A stretch of DNA of 64,000 nucleotides from an uncultured Pseudomonadales bacterium. Its GTDB lineage: Bacteria > Pseudomonadota > Gammaproteobacteria > Pseudomonadales > Cellvibrionaceae. Below the pieces are notes generated by a model that saw only the letters and a list, made by a program, of their open reading frames with translations, ran no database searches and had not been told where the DNA came from. The stretch is taken from the NCBI GenBank assembly GCA_947494095.1, contig CANLTI010000011.1:1-64000 (forward strand), given 5' to 3'. Positions 46,965-55,949 of the stretch are shown piece by piece (position 1 is the stretch's first letter; every line of letters starts with the position of its first letter). A program made the position numbers and the translations under genes.

Positions 46965-48230
46965 CTACTCACCACCGTCAGCGGTTAAGGTCTTACCTAA
47001 AAACTCAACCCACATGTAGTCAGCTATTTGCGCACCACAATCACTGGGTGAAGTACATGGCGCCATAAATGGCGCAATGCCATTGGTAATAACGGCATCT
47101 AAATCATCATAACTTAGCGCTGTATTATCAATCGCAGGGAAGGTTCCAATACCGCCTTCACCATTAGCACCATGACAACCAGCACAGCCTTTATCAGCGT
47201 AAAGAGCCTTACCCGCTGCAACACGCGCAGCAATCTCCGCGTCTGTTGGCCCGCTTGGTGCTGATGATGAGCTTTCAGAACTCATTTCGCTGCTCATTTC
47301 GCTGCTCATTTCACTACTCATAGCAGAGCTGCTTGAGTTGGCATTCGCCACTTCACAGCCTACACGTGCATCCGCTACCACAATGTCATCGAGTAAAAAG
47401 GTAAACTCATCACCTTGATAGTTTTGAATACCAATACGTAGCTCAGAGATCACCGTGGGAATAGGAGTCATCGCGAATGTTTTTGTTTCGTCCACATAGC
47501 TTTTAGCTTCGGCTAAGTCGGTCGAGTTACTTTGTGTGCCAAAATTAGCCAATGTAATTTCGGTACCATCTTTAAACAAATGAAACTCTTGCGCAGCCGT
47601 ATCAACAGACCACTCCATACACACCCACTCGCCGTCATAGCTATTATCATAAGGCCCTTCAAGCGAAATATCGTTAGGCTCGGTATTGTATAAATGCTGA
47701 TATTTACCGGCATCTGTTGCGCTATCAGGTGCTGCAACCATATCTACAAAACGGAACTGGGCATCATTATCAAAGCCCGAAACCAACGTAGTATGCGAGT
47801 ACTCACCAATAGTGGCTGGCTTTTGTGTATTTTTGTAGTACAAGCGACCCCAATGGGTGCCTGTAAAATCGGCCATCGATAAATAGCTCAGCTCAGAACC
47901 TGATACTTTAAGGGCTAAATCGCCACTATAAGCACCTTCGCCTTCAACTACCGCAACGCCTGTACCGGTCAAATTAAAACCGCTAGGTACAGCCCCTGGT
48001 GACATATCGTCAAAGTTTAAAGAAATGGCGGTGGTCATAGGTGCAGCAACCGAAGAGCTCGACATGCTCGACATATCGCTCGAGGCGGTAGCACTACTAC
48101 TGGTAGCTGTTGTTGATGAGCTGGTGGCTGTAGGAGTGCTATTATTATCGCTGCCACAAGCGGCAATCATTAATGCCAACAAACCGGTCGCCGAAAGACG
48201 CGCAGTATTTAAATAGATATTTTTATTCAT
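46965..48230 (-). CDS. Lipoprotein with a beta-sandwich domain and C-terminal cytochrome c
   Basis: About 421 residues: a signal peptide with lipobox (LALMIAAC), a Thr/Ser-rich linker, a domain of about 220 residues with a jelly-roll look (FNLTGTGVAVVEGEGAYSGD, YDGEWVCMEWSVDTAAQEFH, FTFLLDDIVVADARVGC), a second linker of repeated SSEM units, and a cytochrome c module (GKALYADKGCAGCHGANGEG, one CxxCH). The middle domain resembles Cip1 or polysaccharide-lyase-like folds seen in cellulolytic relatives, but this is a guess. ATG 48230 has GGGGA upstream; a TTG four codons earlier is less likely. The cytochrome resembles that of the spondin lipoprotein. Confidence 0.8.
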   Translation of the reverse strand: MNKNIYLNTARLSATGLLALMIAACGSDNNSTPTATSSSTTATSSSATASSDMSSMSSSSVAAPMTTAISLNFDDMSPGAVPSGFNLTGTGVAVVEGEGAYSGDLALKVSGSELSYLSMADFTGTHWGRLYYKNTQKPATIGEYSHTTLVSGFDNDAQFRFVDMVAAPDSATDAGKYQHLYNTEPNDISLEGPYDNSYDGEWVCMEWSVDTAAQEFHLFKDGTEITLANFGTQSNSTDLAEAKSYVDETKTFAMTPIPTVISELRIGIQNYQGDEFTFLLDDIVVADARVGCEVANANSSSSAMSSEMSSEMSSEMSSESSSSAPSGPTDAEIAARVAAGKALYADKGCAGCHGANGEGGIGTFPAIDNTALSYDDLDAVITNGIAPFMAPCTSPSDCGAQIADYMWVEFLGKTLTADGGE

Positions 48231-48407
48231 AATATTCCCCAAGTGTGTGTCGTTATCGTATGGTTTACTTTAATAATTATGGCTAAAATCAATTTATAGG
48301 ATGTACACAAATATAGTAGTGCCAGCACAAGACATCAAGCCCTAAATATAAACAGTCATTAATATGCGACACCAATCTTTTTACAAGATTTTTTTCGCAA
48401 TTAAAAC

Positions 48408-48517
48408 GCAACTATTCAGCGAAACTACAGTTAGGGCGTTGAGAAATCATTAGCTAGGCCGCTCAAACCACCCATGTACACCCCCAAATCAAAAGTACCG
48501 GATGGCTAAATAATTAC
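48408..48517. mobile_element. Degraded miniature element M7
   Basis: GCAACTATTCAG (48408-48419) and CTAAATAATTAC (48506-48517) are diverged element ends. The interior retains GAAATCATTAGCTAGGCCGC, close to the shared core of M1 and M4. The rest of the 290-base gap shows nothing. Confidence 0.65.
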
Positions 48518-48533
48518 TTTAAATACACAATTT

Positions 48534-49121
48534 TTAACGGGCAAAACCACCAATCGGAATAATAATACCTGCCAGCGCATAGGGCTCTTTAGTATTAATG
48601 TTGATTTCAACAACATAACCAATACCCACATAACGGCCAAAAGAGGCTGTCGCCCTTATAGGAATGCCAAGGGTCGTAAATTGCTTACGGTCACACTCTT
48701 GACTCGTCCCAAAATAAAGCTGGCTACGCTCTCCACAATTAACGCCCCAATAGCCTTTTAGCAAGCTGCCACCAACCGATACGCTGGTATGGCCAAGCCT
48801 GTAGGGCCAGTGCCACAACTTAGAGACGCTGTACGTTTTTATGTCGCCGTTAATAGAGTCACCAGTGGCTCTATCCTCGTGATCCGAAAACAAAATATCC
48901 TGATCCAGATTATCGTAACCGAGCACCCAATTATGCTTATCGGTGTGAATATTCCAGTGCAATCCTAGCCCTATTCCCCCACCCGCTTTGCCCGTAAACG
49001 ATGCATCAAGCCAATAATGTTTTTTAGGGGGGGTAATGACACCACCGTCTTGTGCATACGCAGGGTTGAACACACTCGTGGCTATCATACACGCACCAAC
49101 AATACCCTTTAACAGCGCCAT
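48534..49121 (-). CDS. Secreted protein, probable small outer-membrane beta-barrel, unknown
   Basis: 195 residues with a signal peptide (GIVGACMIATSVFNPAYA). The mature part alternates aromatic and small residues in strands (KHYWLDASFTGKAGGGIGLGLHW, TSVSVGGSLLKGYWGV, SFGRYVGIGYVVEINI, YALAGIIIPIGGF) and ends in a hydrophobic strand, which fits a small outer-membrane barrel or lipocalin-like fold. Two cysteines (in NCGERSQ and QECDRK) could pair. No family is recognised. It is monocistronic. Confidence 0.6.
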   Translation of the reverse strand: MALLKGIVGACMIATSVFNPAYAQDGGVITPPKKHYWLDASFTGKAGGGIGLGLHWNIHTDKHNWVLGYDNLDQDILFSDHEDRATGDSINGDIKTYSVSKLWHWPYRLGHTSVSVGGSLLKGYWGVNCGERSQLYFGTSQECDRKQFTTLGIPIRATASFGRYVGIGYVVEININTKEPYALAGIIIPIGGFAR

Positions 49122-49357
49122 AATGGCTCCTTTTTATTATTTTAAAGTACACAAAAAATGGATTATATACGGCCAAGCATTCCAATTATAGATGCCTAGG
49201 TGTCATTGCTTTGTATTTGAGTGGTCCGCAGCATTGCAATCCGTTCTTAAGCTAAGTACCCTTCCTTGCATTGTGTTTTGTCACTTTTTAGCTGCTTGTT
49301 TTGGGCGGTGGCGGTGATTGAATCCATTCCTTTTCAACTAATTTTGAGGCTGTTTAA

Positions 49358-51022
49358 ATGGCGCAATATGTTTATACCATGAACCGCGTGGGCAAGGTTG
49401 TACCACCTAAGCGTGAAATTTTAAAAAATATCTCACTATCGTTTTTCCCTGGCGCCAAAATTGGTGTACTCGGCTTGAACGGTTCGGGTAAATCAACTCT
49501 GCTCAAAATTATGGCCGGGTTAGATACCGACATTCAAGGTGAGGCGCGCCCTATGCCGGGTATTAAGGTGGGCTATTTACCCCAAGAGCCAGCCTTAAAC
49601 CCCGATAAAGACGTACGCGGCAATGTCGAAGAAGGCGTATTTGAGGCCGTTAATGCACTCGCCGAGCTCGACCAAGTGTACGCCGCCTATGCCGAGCCCG
49701 ATGCCGACTTTGATGCACTGGCTAAAAAACAAGCCAAATGCGAAGACATTATTGAAGCTTGGGATGCGCACAATCTTAATCACACCCTAGAAATAGCCGC
49801 CGATGCCTTGCGCTTACCAGCCTGGGATGCCGATGTTACTAAACTCTCGGGTGGTGAAAAACGCCGTGTTGCGCTGTGCCGCTTGTTGCTATCACGCCCA
49901 GATATGCTTTTGCTCGATGAGCCGACCAACCACTTAGATGCTGAGTCGGTTTTTTGGTTAGAGCAATTTTTGCAAAACTTTAGCGGCACCGTTGTGGCCA
50001 TTACCCATGACCGCTACTTTTTAGATAATGCTGCCAGCTGGATATTAGAGCTAGATCGCGGCCATGGCATCCCTTACGAGGGTAACTACTCTAACTGGTT
50101 AGAGCAAAAAGAAGCGCGCCTAGCCCAAGAGCAGCGCGGCGAAGCCTCGCGCCAAAAAGCCATGAAAGCCGAGCTAGAGTGGGTGCGCCAAAACGCTAAA
50201 GGCCGCCAGTCTAAAAGTAAAGCCCGCTTAGCCCGCTTTGAAGAAATGCAAAACCAAGACTTCCAGGCCCGCAACGAAACCAACGAAATTTATATTCCAC
50301 CGGGTGAGCGCTTAGGCGACAAGGTGATTGAATTTCATAATGTCAGTAAAGGCTTTGGTGACAGGCTATTAATCGACAATTTAAACTTTAGTGTACCTAA
50401 AGGCGCTATCGTAGGCATTGTTGGTGGTAACGGGGCGGGTAAATCAACGTTATTCCGCATGATCGCTGGCACCGATACTCCCGACAGTGGTGAAGTGGTC
50501 ATCGGCGAAACCGTTAAAGTTGCTTATGTAGAGCAAGGCCGCGAAAACCTCAATAATGACGAAAGTGTTTGGGAGGCCATTAGTGGCGGCGCCGATATGC
50601 TCAAAATTGGCAGCTACGAAGTTAGCTCTCGCTCTTACGCGGGCCGCTTTAACTTTAAAGGCACCGACCAGCAAAAACGCGTGGGTGATTTATCGGGTGG
50701 TGAGCGTGGCCGATTACACTTAGCCAATACCTTAAAGCAAGGCGCTAACGTGCTATTGCTGGATGAGCCCTCAAACGATCTCGACATCGAAACTTTGCGC
50801 GCCCTAGAAGAGGCCATCGAAAGCTTCCCAGGCTGTGTGATGGTTATTTCGCATGACCGTTGGTTTTTAGATCGTGTAGCCACCCACACACTGGCGTATG
50901 AAGACGAAAGCGAGATTGTCTTTTTTGAAGGCAACTATAGCGAATACCACGAAGATTTTATTAAGCGCAAAGGCAATAACGCACAACCTAAACGCGTTAA
51001 GTACAAGCCACTCAAAAACTAA
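49358..51022 (+). CDS. ettA: Energy-dependent translational throttle protein EttA
   Basis: A 554-residue ABC-F ATPase that binds the ribosomal E site and gates the first elongation step according to the ATP/ADP ratio. Two nucleotide-binding domains are complete: GLNGSGKSTLLK and LSGGEKRRVALCRLLLSRPD with DEPTNHLD, then GGNGAGKSTLFR and LSGGERGRLHLANTLKQG with DEPSNDLD. The EttA-type arm and interdomain linker (RQNAKGRQSKSKARLARFEEM) are present. ATG 49358 follows GAGGCTG at a short distance. It normally neighbours epmA in this lineage. Confidence 0.96.
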   Translation: MAQYVYTMNRVGKVVPPKREILKNISLSFFPGAKIGVLGLNGSGKSTLLKIMAGLDTDIQGEARPMPGIKVGYLPQEPALNPDKDVRGNVEEGVFEAVNALAELDQVYAAYAEPDADFDALAKKQAKCEDIIEAWDAHNLNHTLEIAADALRLPAWDADVTKLSGGEKRRVALCRLLLSRPDMLLLDEPTNHLDAESVFWLEQFLQNFSGTVVAITHDRYFLDNAASWILELDRGHGIPYEGNYSNWLEQKEARLAQEQRGEASRQKAMKAELEWVRQNAKGRQSKSKARLARFEEMQNQDFQARNETNEIYIPPGERLGDKVIEFHNVSKGFGDRLLIDNLNFSVPKGAIVGIVGGNGAGKSTLFRMIAGTDTPDSGEVVIGETVKVAYVEQGRENLNNDESVWEAISGGADMLKIGSYEVSSRSYAGRFNFKGTDQQKRVGDLSGGERGRLHLANTLKQGANVLLLDEPSNDLDIETLRALEEAIESFPGCVMVISHDRWFLDRVATHTLAYEDESEIVFFEGNYSEYHEDFIKRKGNNAQPKRVKYKPLKN

Positions 51023-51077
51023 TCATTGCAAATAGTGTGTAAAAAGCCTGTAAAGAGCCTGTAAAAAGGTGCGAACA

Positions 51078-51105
51078 AAGGCTGCCTATAAAGCAGCCTT
51101 TTTTT
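51078..51105 (+). terminator. Terminator of ettA
   Basis: AAGGCTGC, loop CTATAAA, GCAGCCTT, then a T-run. Confidence 0.9.
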
Positions 51106-51142
51106 ATTATGCCGCCACCACAATAGTCATCACACTGATAAG

Positions 51143-52153
51143 TACAATGGCCCTACTCAACCGTGTTAACACAAGGCTAACCGTGCGCAAAAGGCATCAC
51201 TGCGGCAATATCTTTTTCCTGTAATAAACACATTAACAAGCGATCAATACCCAATGCCACACCTGCGCACTCTGGTAAACCGTGCTCCATGGCTGCTATA
51301 AAGTGGGGGTCGGGGGTGATTGGCTGCAACCCTTGCGTTATGCGTATTGTATTATCTTGCTCAAAGCGTGCGCGCTGCTCTTGTGCGCAGGTTAGCTCCC
51401 AGTAACCATTGGCAAGCTCTAGCCCCTGCCAATACAATTCAAACCGCTTGGCAACTTTTTGGCCCGCGCTATTGTTGGCAATTTTTGCCAGTGCACACTG
51501 GCAAGCCGGAAAGTCAAAAACTAATGTAGGCTTTAAAAAAGTGGGCTCTATGTGTTGGCTAAAAATTAAATCTAGCCATGTACTTTTGGGGGTATTAGGC
51601 CAGGCGGCATCAAAGTGTTGCAAGGCATATTGAGCAAGTGCATCATCAGCGCCCTCGCCGGCAGTATGCGGGTTGAGCCCTGTTACACGCTCAAAGACCT
51701 CACCATACGCGACCTGTTTAATAGGCTCGCTCACGCCAACAGCGTGCAATAACCCAGCAATATCGGCCATTAACGCCGCATCATCAAAACCGCAACGGTA
51801 CCACTCTAGCATGGTAAATTCAGGGCGGTGTCGCGAGCCACTTTCATCGGCTCGGTAAGCTTTGCCCAAACTATAAATATCACCCATTCCCGCCGCCAAT
51901 AAACGCTTCATATAAAACTCTGGCGAGGTTTGTAAGTACTGCGTGCTATCGCCTACCTCAACAGCCAGTGCGGCCAAGTGCACATCGGTAACACTAAAGC
52001 GGCCCAAAGCAGGGACATCAACCTCGGTTACGTTGTGCTGCAAAAAGTACGCTCTAATGGCGGCCAATACCTGCGCACGGGCTTTTAGTGTGTTTATGGT
52101 GGCTGTGGGGGTAAAACCGGTGGTCATAAAATACTCACGTATCATGCTTTAAA
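51143..52153. repeat. Direct repeat, copy 1 (epmA block)
   Basis: About 1010 bases from TACAATGGCCCTACTCAACC to GCTTTAAA, matched in the same orientation at 59630-60638. The 5' half of epmA (higher coordinates) is nearly identical between copies; the 3' half has drifted more. The identity stops exactly where the transposon end begins on this side. Confidence 0.93.
51177..52127 (-). CDS. epmA: Elongation factor P beta-lysylation ligase EpmA
   Basis: A 317-residue class II lysyl-tRNA-synthetase paralogue (also known as PoxA/GenX) that attaches (R)-beta-lysine to elongation factor P. It matches the family from KARAQVLAAIRAYFLQHNVTEVDVP through LQTSPEFYMKRLLAAGMGDIYSLGKAYRADE, HRPEFTMLEWYRCGFDD, GLELANGYWELTCAQEQ and the C-terminal GVALGIDRLLMCL. 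It lacks the anticodon-binding domain, as expected. ATG 52127 (MTTGFTP) fits the family N-terminus; an ATG at 52145 is also open. This is the intact copy of a duplicated block. An IS element sits immediately upstream, so its normal promoter has been separated from it. Confidence 0.93.
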   Translation of the reverse strand: MTTGFTPTATINTLKARAQVLAAIRAYFLQHNVTEVDVPALGRFSVTDVHLAALAVEVGDSTQYLQTSPEFYMKRLLAAGMGDIYSLGKAYRADESGSRHRPEFTMLEWYRCGFDDAALMADIAGLLHAVGVSEPIKQVAYGEVFERVTGLNPHTAGEGADDALAQYALQHFDAAWPNTPKSTWLDLIFSQHIEPTFLKPTLVFDFPACQCALAKIANNSAGQKVAKRFELYWQGLELANGYWELTCAQEQRARFEQDNTIRITQGLQPITPDPHFIAAMEHGLPECAGVALGIDRLLMCLLQEKDIAAVMPFAHG

Positions 52154-53542
52154 CTCGATTCCGGAGTTTTGAGCGCTTGACTTGGCTCAGCAGGAACCTA
52201 TTTGAAGGGTGCCGGTCTACAATTCACGCTCCGAGCTTCGCCATGCAAAGCACAATCAACGTCTAAAAAGCAGGCCAGCAAAGCATTCTGCCCTTCGACA
52301 ATAAAAAGAACAAGCCCCTATCGTGCCCGTCCAACCTCTTCCTTGCGCTACCACTTATATCGATCAACTTTGCGAAGCTCTGCGAGAACTTAAAGCCTCC
52401 GCTAAATTTTCAATGGCACAAAAACTTTGGTTAACCACTGTGTTAATGGGTATCGTTGTGACGCGAAAGTTAAATTGGGCCGCGTTTGAGCGCAGCACGC
52501 TTAATGAGTATCGACAAGATGGATTGCGCTGGATGTTCAGCCACTCAAAAATGCCTTGGGAAAGCTTAATTTCTGCAAGCACTAAAGCATTAATCAAACA
52601 TTACGGCATCACTTCCGGAACATTAACCATTGATGATAGTGACAAACTGCGCTCAAGAAACACCACCAAAATAGCCCCTGTTCACAAGGTAAAAGATAAG
52701 TCGACGGGTGGTTATGGCAAGGGCCAAGAATTTATATTTATGGTCATTGTCACGAACACCGTCACTCTCCCTGTAGATTTTCGATTTTACACACCTGACC
52801 CAGCGTTGAGCGCTTGGCGAAAAGAAAATCATAGGCTTAAAAGGCAAAAAGTACCGGCAAAAATGCGCCCAAAGAGACCGACACCAAATTTAAGCCACCC
52901 AACTAAAGAGACCTTAGCGCTTGAAATGCTAGAGCACTTTTCTCGTCACTATGCTCGGCCATCGTTTAGAGGTGAAAGCGCATGGGGAAAAACGTTTTAT
53001 TATTGCATTAAAGTATGAAGGGGAAAGTGAGTATCGCTATTTAGTGGCCAGTCATTTATCTTGGCGCGCGATTGATATTGCTAGAGCTTACACGCTGAGA
53101 TGGATAGTCGAGATTTTTATTGAGGACTGGAAAAGTCATTGTGGCTGGAATATGTTGAGCAAACAACAAGGTGTCGAGGGAGCCTCGCGCGGCGTGATCC
53201 TGAGCCTGCTGTGCGATCACATGTTACTGCTTCACCCTGAGCAATCCGCCCGCCTTAAAAATAAGCAGCCCGGGTTGCCCGTTGGCTGCAGGATTGAACG
53301 CATTAAAGCCGAAGCTCTAGTCACAACGATCGAAAAAGTAGCCCTCTCAGATAATCCCAGAAACGCCTTTGAATCTATTAGTCGAGCCATTCTAGAAGCC
53401 TTGCCCAATAGGCCATCCAGCAAACATATGGCAGGCTGCGATTTAGGCCGGCAAGAGCCAACCGAATCATTAAAATATAAAATGGCAGCTTAGGTCATGC
53501 TCTAGCGTTTCCTGTCAATAAGTAAAAACTTCGGAATCGAGT
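52153..53542. mobile_element. Defective IS4-family insertion sequence
   Basis: The left end ACTCGATTCCGGAGTTTT (52153-52170) and the complement of the right end (53525-53542) match at 17 of 18 positions. The element is 1390 bases long and carries one disrupted transposase. No convincing target-site duplication was found; on the left the element directly adjoins the duplicated epmA block. A 156-base derivative with related ends lies at 55606-55761. Confidence 0.85.
52323..53493 (+). pseudogene. IS4-family transposase, internally deleted and frameshifted
   Basis: The first frame (GTG 52323 to 53018) holds the N-terminal part and the first catalytic aspartates (LTIDDSDKL) and runs on to MLEHFSRHYARPSF. 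A second, shifted frame continues with LEVKAHGEKRFIIALKYEGE and contains the IS4 YREK signature YTLRWIVEIFIEDWK (Y-2-R-3-E-6-K). The central segment expected between them, including the second catalytic Asp, is missing, so an internal deletion fused the ends out of frame near 52965-52985. The protein cannot be active. Not a programmed frameshift, because sequence is lost. Confidence 0.85.
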
Positions 53543-53617
53543 GTAAAAATATGCGCTTGACGAGAGATTTCAACATGTACTAGGATGTTTATCGCTAAAT
53601 ATCAAAAAGGAAATAAT

Positions 53618-54873
53618 ATGTCGTTATTTAGAATGGAGGCTGTTTCCCATCAAAATAAGCGCTTAGCAGGTGCTATAACCTTAGCTCAACCATTATCTAT
53701 CAAGCTAACTGTGCTAATCTTAGTATCTATTACTGTGGCTATTGCTGCCTTCCTCTTTAGTGCTGAATATTCTCGTAAAGAAACAGTGCGTGGTTTTTTA
53801 ATGCCCAGCAGAGGCGTTATTAAAAGTTTTGCAAGTCAAGGTGGCACTATAGAAAGGCTTTGGGTTGAAGAGGGCGACACAGTTATTAAAGGTCAGACAT
53901 TAGTTACACTTTTAGTGCAAAAAAGTAATGGCGAAGGTATTGACTTAAGTATACAGATAGCCGATCAACTTAATACTCAAGAAAATTTATTGAGTGATGA
54001 AATAGTTCAGCACCAAGTCTTAAAAAGCCAAGAACTATTAAACTTACAAAATCAGAAAATAGCTTCTAATAATGAAAAAATTGCACTTGAAAGCCAGTTG
54101 ATGCTAGCCCAAGAAAAATTAACACTGCTAAGTGAGCAGCAATTTAATTACAATCAACTTAATAAAAGTGGTTATGTATCTAACTTAGAAAAAGAACGTC
54201 AACAGCAAACCTTACTTGAAGCTAAACAAGAGAAAGAAAATATAGCCCGTCTGTTACTACAGCATAAAAATCAATTTAATCAGATTACTTTTAACATTAA
54301 AAATATTCCGCAACAATACGCTTTGCGTATTAATAACCTTAAGCGTCAGCAAGCAGATCTTCAACGTCAATTAGCTCAGGTTGCAAGTAATTATAATACA
54401 CAATTATCGCAAGCAATAGCGGCGTGGTAACGGGCATTCAAGTTGTTGAAGGGGAAACTTTGTCGCAAAGCAAAGCACAATCTAAACCCCTACTACACAT
54501 ATTACCTGAAGGCTCAGAGCTGATTGCCGAACTACTATTGCCAACACGATCTGCTGGCTTTGTTCAATTGGGTAATAATACTCGATTACGCTTTGATGCA
54601 TTTCCTTATCAGCGTTTTGGTTTTATTGAAAGTGAAGTTACCCGTATAGATAAAGTCTTGATATCCCCTAACGAAATTCAATTACCCATATCGCTACAAG
54701 AGCCTGTTTACCGTTTGCGTGCGAAGTTAAAGCAACAGAAAATGAAAGCTTTTGGTAAGGCGTTAGATTTAAAAAGTGGCATGCTATTTGAGGCAGATAT
54801 AATATTGGAGAAACGCACGCTAATCGAATGGTTGCTTGAGCCTATCTATAGCTTAAAAGGCAGGGTTAGCTAA
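53618..54873 (+). pseudogene. CvaA/HlyD-type bacteriocin export protein, frameshifted
   Basis: A membrane-fusion protein for peptide export. ATG 53618 has AAGGA six bases upstream. One membrane helix (IKLTVLILVSITVAIAAFLFSA), a barrel-sandwich half (GVIKSFASQGGTIERLWVEEGD) and a long coiled coil follow. The frame stops at 54430 after SQAIAAW; the next frame carries GVVTGIQVVEGET and the C-terminal barrel to 54873. Adding one A near 54415 would join them as QANSGVVTGIQV, the usual second half of the lipoyl-like motif. So a one-base deletion breaks a full-length protein of about 417 residues. Could be a sequencing error. It lies with the precursor and the C39 exporter of one bacteriocin system. 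Confidence 0.85.
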
Positions 54874-54950
54874 ATAGGCAGTAAGTGATTTTAAATTTTC
54901 CCTGATGAAATGATAACTTTAGTCATATTCATACTATTGGAAAGTAGAGT

Positions 54951-54983
54951 GACTTAATTTAGCGAGAAGAGCTAAATTAAGTC
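54951..54983. promoter_or_regulatory. 13-bp perfect hairpin upstream of the microcin-like precursor
   Basis: GACTTAATTTAGC (54951-54963) and GCTAAATTAAGTC (54971-54983) with a seven-base loop; no T-tract follows. It is either a regulator site or an mRNA structure, 77 bases before the precursor start. Confidence 0.6.
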
Positions 54984-55060
54984 TAACCAGATGCTCAATT
55001 TCATGTCAATTTGAGTCAATTAATTACCCGATAACAATTCGAATATAGGAACATAATAAC

Positions 55061-55312
55061 ATGCGTGAATTAAATGTAAATGAAATTAAAGAAGTGAATG
55101 GTGGTGTTTTAGTAAATTTCGGTATGGGGCTTGCCGGAGCAGCTGGTGCGATGGGTGCATATGGGCTGAGTAATTGGGGGTCAGGCATGAGCGGTTCCGG
55201 TTTTGCTAGTGCAGCAGCTGGAGGTTTTGTGTTTGGAGCTGGCGGTTTTAATGCTGCAAGCGGTACGGCAGGAGGGCTGGTAGCTGGGTATGTTGCATAT
55301 AGTTTGAAATAA
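55061..55312 (+). CDS. Microcin-like bacteriocin precursor with double-glycine leader
   Basis: An 83-residue peptide. The first 15 residues (MRELNVNEIKEVNGG) match the class II microcin / bacteriocin leader rule exactly: acidic-hydrophobic pattern, then GG at the cleavage site. The predicted mature peptide of 68 residues is about half Gly and Ala (GLAGAAGAMGAYG, AAAGGFVFGAGGF), with no cysteine, and should form GxxxG-type helices that act on membranes, as microcin V does. AGGA lies about ten bases upstream of the ATG. The cognate C39 exporter is encoded downstream, and the broken fusion protein upstream. No close named relative is recognised. Confidence 0.82.
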   Translation: MRELNVNEIKEVNGGVLVNFGMGLAGAAGAMGAYGLSNWGSGMSGSGFASAAAGGFVFGAGGFNAASGTAGGLVAGYVAYSLK

Positions 55313-55377
55313 TATAGAAATATCTAGCCTGTAGTAATCTATACTATGGGCTATTTTAAATATTAAAGGGCAATCCA

Positions 55378-55572
55378 ATGTTAAAATTGAATAATACTAC
55401 AGTAATTCTATCCTCAAGCCTAGGTGCTCTATTTTTAATGGAAACAATATCTGTTCTTATTCCTCATGGTGATCCGGGCGTTGAAAAGGTATTTATTGCA
55501 TTTACTACAGCAAGCCTTACAAGTTATTTATTGCGAAAATTTTCCAATGAATTTCTTGAAAATGAGGGTTAG
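55378..55572 (+). CDS. Small membrane protein, candidate immunity protein
   Basis: 64 residues. One clear hydrophobic helix (VILSSSLGALFLMETISVLI, residues about 9-28) and a weaker one (VFIAFTTASLTSYLL) with a charged C-terminus. Its size, membrane character and position 65 bases after the precursor, same strand, are those of immunity proteins of class II microcins, which share little sequence between systems. That function is inferred from context only. No strong ribosome site; GGGCA lies eight bases before the ATG. Confidence 0.55.
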   Translation: MLKLNNTTVILSSSLGALFLMETISVLIPHGDPGVEKVFIAFTTASLTSYLLRKFSNEFLENEG

Positions 55573-55605
55573 ATTTTTATCTGCTCGAATAAAGGCCAAT
55601 TATAT

Positions 55606-55761
55606 ATTCGATTTTGAAGTTTTTGGTTCTTGACAGTGAACGTGTAACTGTTTTATACAAAAGCGTTGATTTTTGACTTCCTTGTGGGTCGAAAAATGCA
55701 CAACGAGTAAGTATTCAAAGGTCAACAATCTTGTCAATACATAAAAACTTCGAAATCGAGT
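55606..55761. mobile_element. Miniature derivative of the local IS4-type element
   Basis: ATTCGATTTTGAAGTTTT (55606-55623) and the complement of AAAACTTCGAAATCGAGT (55744-55761) match at 16 of 18 positions and resemble the ends of the IS at 52153-53542. Similarity to that IS extends inward on the right side (TGTCAATA shared). The 156 bases have no coding capacity, and the flanks are TATAT-rich. Confidence 0.7.
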
Positions 55762-55949
55762 ATATATTTAAGTTAAGTCAGCTTTAGGACTTAACTATTA
55801 GTGTCGTAAACGTTTAGATCATAGGTCGGCCTTTACTTTTAAAGGTGACGCAATGATCATCCGGTATTTTTTGAGTCAAAAATCCCAGCTATTTTCTTGT
55901 CTGCAGATAATATTCGGTGCAAAATTCTATCTTTTAAAACCGTAGTGTC

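Noticed and set aside
52202-52393. 63-codon open frame at the left end of the IS
   Set aside because: It overlaps the start of the transposase frame in another phase and shows no independent ribosome site or family.
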